This document shows positions 13,579-17,726 of a stretch of DNA of 17,726 nt, one piece after another; position 1 is the first letter of the stretch, and each line of letters starts with the position of its first letter. This DNA comes from Desulfobacteraceae bacterium. GTDB taxonomy: Bacteria > Desulfobacterota > DSM-4660 > Desulfatiglandales > HGW-15. The stretch lies in the NCBI GenBank assembly GCA_003819975.1, contig RPPU01000019.1:1-17726 (forward strand), in the 5' to 3' direction. The notes under the pieces were generated by a model, which was given only the letters and a program-made list of their open reading frames with translations, had not been told where the DNA came from and did not search any database. The translations under genes were made by a program, and so were the position numbers.

Positions 13579-13647
13579 ATCGGCGGTAAAAAAGATTTCA
13601 GATAGCCCGTAGGGCGTTATAGGTTTTTTTAGCTTCTAAAAAAACCT
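13579..13647. repeat. solo hairpin element (GCCCGTAGGGC + T7A/TA7 hairpin), third plus copy
   Basis: GGCGGTAAAAAAGATTTCAG, mini-hairpin GCCC-GTA-GGGC at 13605-13615, GTTATAGG, then hairpin 13621-13647 with arms AGGTTTTTTTAG and CTAAAAAAACCT and loop CTT. It matches the minus-strand element at 7260-7318 and the one at 12911-12972. Confidence 0.8.
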
Positions 13648-13652
13648 TTTCC

Positions 13653-13733
13653 GTCATTCCGGCAAGCCATGATTTTGCAGAACAAAATCATCTCATGATT
13701 TTGCGGAACCAAATCATCATTGAGTCGGAATCC
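13653..13733. repeat. nested palindrome GTCATTCCGGC type, copy 2 with duplicated core
   Basis: Same outer arms as 9110-9164 (ATTCCGGC and, with one change, GTCGGAAT). The inner CATGATTTTGC...AAATCATC hairpin is present twice in tandem, with slight differences (GCAGAAC and GCGGAAC cores). Confidence 0.75.
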
Positions 13734-13749
13734 ATTTTTTTTAAGCTTT

Positions 13750-13863
13750 CCTAATCTTGAATCTGATAATCTTGAATCTCGAATCAATGTCGTCAGCCTC
13801 CTGACGACTGTTGACTGATGTCTGATGGCTGACAACTGACCGCTGATTCACTGCCGACTGATT
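13750..13863. repeat. two heptamer-periodic tracts (AATCTTG and GACTGAT types)
   Basis: 13750-13788 repeats TGAATCT/TAATCTT units with a period of 7 to 8. 13804-13863 reads GACTGTT, GACTGAT, GTCTGAT, GGCTGAC, AACTGAC, CGCTGAT and so on, with a strict period of 7 over eight units. Neither encodes a plausible peptide. Confidence 0.7.
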
Positions 13864-13886
13864 ATTTCTTAAAAAACTTAAAAAAC

Positions 13887-13915
13887 TTGACATTTTTTCA
13901 ATGCCTTGATATTGC
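13887..13915 (+). promoter_or_regulatory. possible promoter for the surface-protein cluster
   Basis: A perfect TTGACA (13887-13892) is 17 bases from TATTGC (13910-13915). A second AT-rich box, TATAAA, follows at 13918-13923. It is the best candidate before 14281 but lies about 370 bases upstream, leaving a long leader. That leader contains a GCCGA ... TCGGC hairpin near 13967-13982 and otherwise nothing I recognise. Confidence 0.4.
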
Positions 13916-14150
13916 GATATAAAAGTTCTACCTTGTTTTTCATCTAGGGGGAGGTTGGCCGATCGTTTCGGCAGGGGAATTATTCTGTTCTTTCTATAAA
14001 TCCGAATATTCCCAAATATCTACGCTTTTTTATAACTATATTGATAGTCAGATTCGCAAGCATGCCACCCGTTCACCCCGAGTGCTTTGTTATAGGACAG
14101 ACCTTGTCGAAAGATTATTTTCATCGGTTCAGCTTTCATTGCTCTAACAG

Positions 14151-14242
14151 CTAACCGTGAACTTTAAACTCAGATCCAATTATGTTTTTAACCGGTTCCA
14201 TCTTTCTGGTTTTTTTTAACCGTGAACTGTGAACCGTAAACT
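14151..14242. repeat. heptamer-periodic repeat (AACCGTG type) with embedded hairpin and T-run
   Basis: AACCGTGAACT appears at 14152, and AACCGTG, AACTGTG, AACCGTA at 14218-14240 with a period of 7. These are direct relatives of the right arm at 1738-1785. Between them AACCGG (14190-14195) can pair with CTGGTT (14206-14211), followed by six T, a weak terminator-like structure. Confidence 0.6.
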
Positions 14243-14280
14243 TATTTTATTCCTAAATTTTATCTTAAAGGAGTCCAACC

Positions 14281-15591
14281 ATGATGAGCAAAAAACTATC
14301 CCTAACGATCCTTGCAATGTTTTTCATAACCGCGCTTTTTTCCGCGAACAGCATCTTGGCTGTCGACAACACTGTGCTTTATCTGCAGGGTGAAGGCGCC
14401 ACCATCAAGGACACCAGCGGCAAGAATTACCAGATTACGATCAATGGAAATACGATGATTTCCACCACCCAAAAAAAATTCGGGAATAGTTCGATTTATT
14501 TTGACGGCAGCGGGGATTATTTAACTGTACCTGCCAGTGCCGATTGGGATTTCGGGAGTGGGGATTTGACGATTGATAGTTGGATACAAATTGATCGACT
14601 AGGAGCCCACCAAGTGTTCTGTATAGGTTATGGCTATCTCTATATATGGGATAAGAATAATGGCGCAAATAGCGGGTTTTTCTTATATAATGGTCCTTCT
14701 TCCTATGTTCAGCTTAATTGGCGTTCAGACGCCTTGCCTGGTGAATGGATACATTTTGCAGTAGTAAGATCAGGTAACACGGCAAAAGTCTATGAAAATG
14801 GCGTACAGAAAGCCAGTGCTAATTTTGCCGGTTCATTTCATAATAATAACACGGGGTTTTGGATAGGGCAGCTAAATTGGACGGCTGGTACTCCATTTAA
14901 AGGTTACCTTGACGAATTCCGCATCACCAAGGGTCAAGCCCTCTGGACCGCTAATTTCACTCCTCCTGCTCCGACGCCGACGGTTACTTTCTCCGCCAGC
15001 AAAGACCTGATCAACAACAGTGAATCCGTCACTTTAAACTGGACCACGCTTGACGCTTCCGGTTGCACCCTGCAGTACAATAATACCAACCAGGTCGTTC
15101 AAATACCAAGCGGCACGTTGACCCTCTCCCCCAACGCCCCGACCACCTATACCCTGATCGCCACCGGCCCGGGCGGAACCGCTTACAAAGAACTCACCGT
15201 CAAAGTCCTGAACGGCTACACCACCACCGGCCCCTTTACCGTGGCCACTAAAGTCGGCATCGGCGTCATGAACCCCCAGAATGCCCTGGAAGTGAACGGC
15301 ACGATCAAGGCCAAGGAAGTGCAGGTTAGCCTGAGCGGTTGGGCCGATTATGTGTTTAACAACGACTACAATCTGCGTTCGCTTGAAGAGCTCGAAGCGT
15401 TTATTCGGAAGAACGGGCGTTTACCCGATATGCCCTCAACCGAACAATTAACGCAAAAAGGCCTATCCGTAACCGAGATGTTCACCCTGCAAATGAAAAA
15501 AATAGAAGAATTGACTTTATATCTTATTAAACTCCAGCAGGAAAACCAGATTCTGAAAACCCGTCTAAACACCCTTGAGCAGGCCCAATAA
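14281..15591 (+). CDS. secreted LamG-domain fibre-like protein with coiled-coil tail
   Basis: 436 residues. Residues 1-27 are a Sec signal peptide. Residues about 28-230 form a LamG/concanavalin-like jelly-roll, with FGNSSIYFDGSGDYLTVPAS and KGYLDEFRITKGQALWTANF as typical blocks. About 232-310 is an Ig/PKD-like domain (VTFSASKDLINNSESVTLNW, TYTLIATGPGG). About 320-348 reads like a fibre trimerisation stretch (VGIGVMNPQNALEVNGTI). About 353-400 holds the WADYVFNNDYNLRSLEELEA ... RLPDMPS block seen at the end of many tail-fibre-like surface proteins, and 405-434 is a coiled coil. AAAGGAG lies 7 bases before the ATG. The LamG section is more AT-rich than the rest, suggesting a domain swap. It probably acts at the cell surface as a binding or adhesion protein. 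Confidence 0.82.
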   Translation: MMSKKLSLTILAMFFITALFSANSILAVDNTVLYLQGEGATIKDTSGKNYQITINGNTMISTTQKKFGNSSIYFDGSGDYLTVPASADWDFGSGDLTIDSWIQIDRLGAHQVFCIGYGYLYIWDKNNGANSGFFLYNGPSSYVQLNWRSDALPGEWIHFAVVRSGNTAKVYENGVQKASANFAGSFHNNNTGFWIGQLNWTAGTPFKGYLDEFRITKGQALWTANFTPPAPTPTVTFSASKDLINNSESVTLNWTTLDASGCTLQYNNTNQVVQIPSGTLTLSPNAPTTYTLIATGPGGTAYKELTVKVLNGYTTTGPFTVATKVGIGVMNPQNALEVNGTIKAKEVQVSLSGWADYVFNNDYNLRSLEELEAFIRKNGRLPDMPSTEQLTQKGLSVTEMFTLQMKKIEELTLYLIKLQQENQILKTRLNTLEQAQ

Positions 15592-15630
15592 ATCATAATA
15601 AGAACGAACAGGAACAGATAGGGCGGTTTT

Positions 15631-16161
15631 ATGAATATCCATGGTCTCAAAACAAAAAACAGGAATAAAGCTATGAAAATCCAGAAAATATATATGGCCC
15701 TATTGCTAAGCATCGGCTTTTTGTTGACCAGCCATCCGGTGTTTGGCCAAGACCTCTACCCGCAAGGTAATCTTGAAAGCGGTCTTTATTATGCGCCGGC
15801 AGGCAATGTCATCAGCGGAGTATCCTGCATCGTTAATCAGAACAGGGACGTTGCCTTTGTCTCCAGCAATGAAATCATTTTAAGGGACGGTTTCCATGCC
15901 AAAGCCGGAAGTATTTTTAATGCCAGCATCCATTATGAATTGGACAGCGACCATGACGGCATGCTGGACCGATGGGAGTCTTTAACTTTCGGCAACTTAA
16001 GTCAAACCGCGAACGGCGATTATGACGGGGATGGTATATCGAACCTAGATGAATATTTACTTAATACTAATCCCTGTGATGCAGCCAGTCGTCCCAAAGC
16101 GGGCAACTATTACAAATACGATGCGATTGGCCGGGTTACGAAGATTATCCGCATCAAATAA
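15631..16161 (+). CDS. secreted coat-hanger / calcium-repeat protein ending in a YD (RHS) motif
   Basis: 176 residues from 15631, where GGGCGG precedes the ATG. A second start at 15673 (MKIQKIYM) would give a shorter, more ordinary signal peptide. The hydrophobic segment ends near PVFGQ (residue 40). Residues about 55-101 resemble the stacked-beta coat-hanger domain (VAFVSSNEIILRDGFHAKAG, SIFNASI). Residues 105-142 contain two dockerin or thrombospondin-3-like calcium loops (DSDHDGMLD, DYDGDGISNLDEY). The C-terminus, YKYDAIGRVTKIIR, is a single YD repeat of the RHS type followed only by IK. It sits between the fibre-like protein and the SpvB-like giant, all on the same strand. A role as a partner or relict module of that giant is inference. 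Confidence 0.72.
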   Translation: MNIHGLKTKNRNKAMKIQKIYMALLLSIGFLLTSHPVFGQDLYPQGNLESGLYYAPAGNVISGVSCIVNQNRDVAFVSSNEIILRDGFHAKAGSIFNASIHYELDSDHDGMLDRWESLTFGNLSQTANGDYDGDGISNLDEYLLNTNPCDAASRPKAGNYYKYDAIGRVTKIIRIK

Positions 16162-16209
16162 GAAAAGGATTTAATCAGTCCAGAACAATCATAAAGGAGC
16201 CATCCTGTC

Positions 16210-17726
16210 ATGAGAAGCAGCCATAAATCTATCCGTCATGTATTATTGATCGGCATATTATCCCTATTTTTTGGAATGGGCTTTGCCCCTGTTTTGTTGC
16301 AAGCGCAAGAAACTCCATCCGGAGATGAAAACGTTCCGGTGCAGATATCCGGATCGGAAGAGGAGGAAACCCCGCAAGAATCCGAAGAGGTTCAAGCGCC
16401 CACAGCGCCTGAAGCCGAACAACCGGTCGACGAAAACGGACAACCGGCAGATGCCAAAAATTCAAAAAAGAAATCATCTGCCAAAAAACAAGCTGCCGCC
16501 CCCCAAGCCGCCCAGACCATGTCTGCCGCTGCTCCGGACAACCCGGCCGCCGAAGTCCCGAAATATCAACCGGCTCCCGTGCCCGACGCTTTGGTTTTTA
16601 CCGGCTCTGCCGGTTACAAAGTTCCGATCGCGGTCCCACCCGGACGCAATGGTTTGGCGCCATCCCTGGCTTTGACCTATAACAGCTATCGTGGTCTTTC
16701 CTGGGTCGGCATGGGTTGGGACTTGAATCTCGGGTGCATCCGACGTTCCACCAAGCGCTCAGTCGATTACAATGCCGATGATTTTGTGGCTGATTCCAAC
16801 GGCTCTTCCGAAGAGTTGATCTCGGCTGTATCCTGGGGCGCCAATTATTATCGGGCCAAAATTGAAGAAGGATTTACCAAATATTTTCGTAACGGCACAG
16901 ACGGATGGACCGCAACAGCCAAAGACGGCACCAAATATTATTACGGACGAAGCGATTCCTCCAGGCAGGGCAAGGATGCAAATAATATTTACAAATGGAG
17001 CCTGGATAAAATCGAGGACACCAACGGCAACTACCTCGAGATCACTTATATCAATGACCAGGGTGAGCTTTATCCCAATGAGATCAAATACACCGGCCAT
17101 AGTTCCGGGCTTTTACCGGCCCATCGTATCAAATTCGTTTTGGAAGACCGCGATGATGTGCGCATCAGTTATGCCATCGAATCCAAAGTCGTGACCGCCA
17201 AACGGCTCAAAACCATTGAAACCTACGCCGGCAGCGCCTTAGCGCGCAAATACGTGATCGATTATATTTACGGCGCAACCACCAACCGCAGCCTGGTGAG
17301 CAGCATAACCCAATATGGCAGCGACAACACCACGGCTTTACCGGCTACCCTTTTTCAATACCAAAACGGCGGTGCTCCGGAAACGTATAGTGATCCTCTA
17401 ATTCAGGACGGGATATCTCTTTTAGCAAGTATGGCTGATATTAACGGAGATGGGTTAAGCGATTTAGTTTCTATTAACGCTTCCAATAAGATGCTACCAT
17501 TTGCTAATGACGAATTAAATGTCAGCTATCGCTTGAGTCTGGGAAACGGTCAGTTTGAGCCCGTGGTGAATAAAATCATGATTCTGTCGAACGTGAGTTC
17601 GGGAAATTTCAATACCCCCAACCCATTTTATGGCAATTATAGCGGTAATGTATGGGGACCATCTAATACGGACCCAAAATTCAACCTTCAAACCCGGATC
17701 GGCGACATCAACGGCGACGGCAAAAT
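16210..17726 (+). CDS. SpvB/RHS-like secreted giant protein, 5' part only
   Basis: Open from ATG 16210 to the window end (505 residues seen), so the 3' end is missing. AAGGAG (16194-16199) precedes it. Residues 1-32 are a signal peptide. Residues 33-120 are an acidic, Pro/Ala-rich linker with a lysine patch. From about 128 the SpvB N-terminal domain is clear: FTGSAGYKVPIAVPPGRNGL, PSLALTYNSY, WVGMGWDLNLG, then KYYYGRSDS and YKWSLDKIEDTNGNYLEI. FG-GAP/VCBS-like repeats follow (ADINGDGLSDLV near 409; GDINGDGK near 498). This order (SpvB then FG-GAP) is typical of TcaC/TcB-like and RHS polymorphic-toxin shells, which often end in a variable toxin. Whether this one does cannot be seen. The tail past 17390 is more AT-rich than the preceding part. 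Confidence 0.85.
   Translation, partial: MRSSHKSIRHVLLIGILSLFFGMGFAPVLLQAQETPSGDENVPVQISGSEEEETPQESEEVQAPTAPEAEQPVDENGQPADAKNSKKKSSAKKQAAAPQAAQTMSAAAPDNPAAEVPKYQPAPVPDALVFTGSAGYKVPIAVPPGRNGLAPSLALTYNSYRGLSWVGMGWDLNLGCIRRSTKRSVDYNADDFVADSNGSSEELISAVSWGANYYRAKIEEGFTKYFRNGTDGWTATAKDGTKYYYGRSDSSRQGKDANNIYKWSLDKIEDTNGNYLEITYINDQGELYPNEIKYTGHSSGLLPAHRIKFVLEDRDDVRISYAIESKVVTAKRLKTIETYAGSALARKYVIDYIYGATTNRSLVSSITQYGSDNTTALPATLFQYQNGGAPETYSDPLIQDGISLLASMADINGDGLSDLVSINASNKMLPFANDELNVSYRLSLGNGQFEPVVNKIMILSNVSSGNFNTPNPFYGNYSGNVWGPSNTDPKFNLQTRIGDINGDGK

Noticed and set aside
13930..14020. riboswitch (e.g. cyclic di-GMP class) upstream of the surface cluster
   Set aside because: A GGGGGAGG tract and a GCCGA/TCGGC hairpin are present, but the conserved core of known riboswitch classes was not found.
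16271..16675. 134-codon basic open frame inside the SpvB-like gene
   Set aside because: It is the +1 shadow of the acidic/Pro-rich linker and SpvB start, which have a signal peptide and clear domain motifs.

Overview
The window looks like chromosomal DNA from a diderm (Gram-negative-type) bacterium. MlaC and MlaA homologues imply an outer membrane, and there are lipoprotein and Sec signal peptides. GC content looks moderate, about 50% in genes by eye. The mix of short, widely shared text-like repeats (GGTTCAC, TAAGACAC, ACAGGATTA, CGCAAAGACG types), a coat-hanger domain and an SpvB/RHS-like giant-protein start would fit a candidate phylum such as Omnitrophota, or another PVC or Bacteroidota-adjacent lineage. 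That placement is inference and was not checked against any database.

Layout. 113-1679: mlaC-mlaA, an outer-membrane lipid asymmetry pair. 1825-2355: a corrinoid adenosyltransferase. 2495-4111: an acyl-CoA dehydrogenase. 4542-7259: a large Ski2/Mtr4-type DEAH helicase. 7580-9007 (minus): a lipoprotein M1 metallopeptidase. 9671-9832: an isolated small acidic protein with its own promoter, Shine-Dalgarno and terminator-like hairpin. 10493-12179: a translationally coupled pair, a metallophosphoesterase and a ParB-like/Lrp-RAM protein. 13311-13523: a small helical protein behind a long leader hairpin. 14281-17726: three consecutive secreted or surface proteins. These are a LamG fibre-like protein, a coat-hanger/calcium-binding protein ending in one YD motif, and the start of an SpvB/FG-GAP (RHS/Tc-toxin-like) protein that runs off the window.

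The most unusual content is between the genes. The gaps at 4.1-4.5, 7.26-7.57, 9.1-9.6, 9.83-10.45, 12.2-13.0 and 13.55-13.75 kb are packed with one modular family of hairpin elements. A full unit of about 270-410 bp has terminal inverted repeats beginning TTAACCGC. Inside are a first hairpin with a conserved GACTT/GACCT loop, a second long-range helix, a mini-hairpin GCCC-nnn-GGGC followed by a GTTATAGG-like linker, and a final long hairpin. Copies keep the loops and flanks while swapping whole stems for different but still self-complementary ones. At least one clear compensatory T-A to A-T change is visible. This looks like a non-autonomous, structure-selected (DNA or RNA) mobile family with no transposase in the window. 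Other intergenic repeats are distinct heptamer-, octamer- and roughly nonamer-periodic tracts, often arranged as inverted pairs, and a nested palindrome beginning GTCATTCCGGC.

No tRNA, rRNA, CRISPR array, transposase or integrase was recognised.
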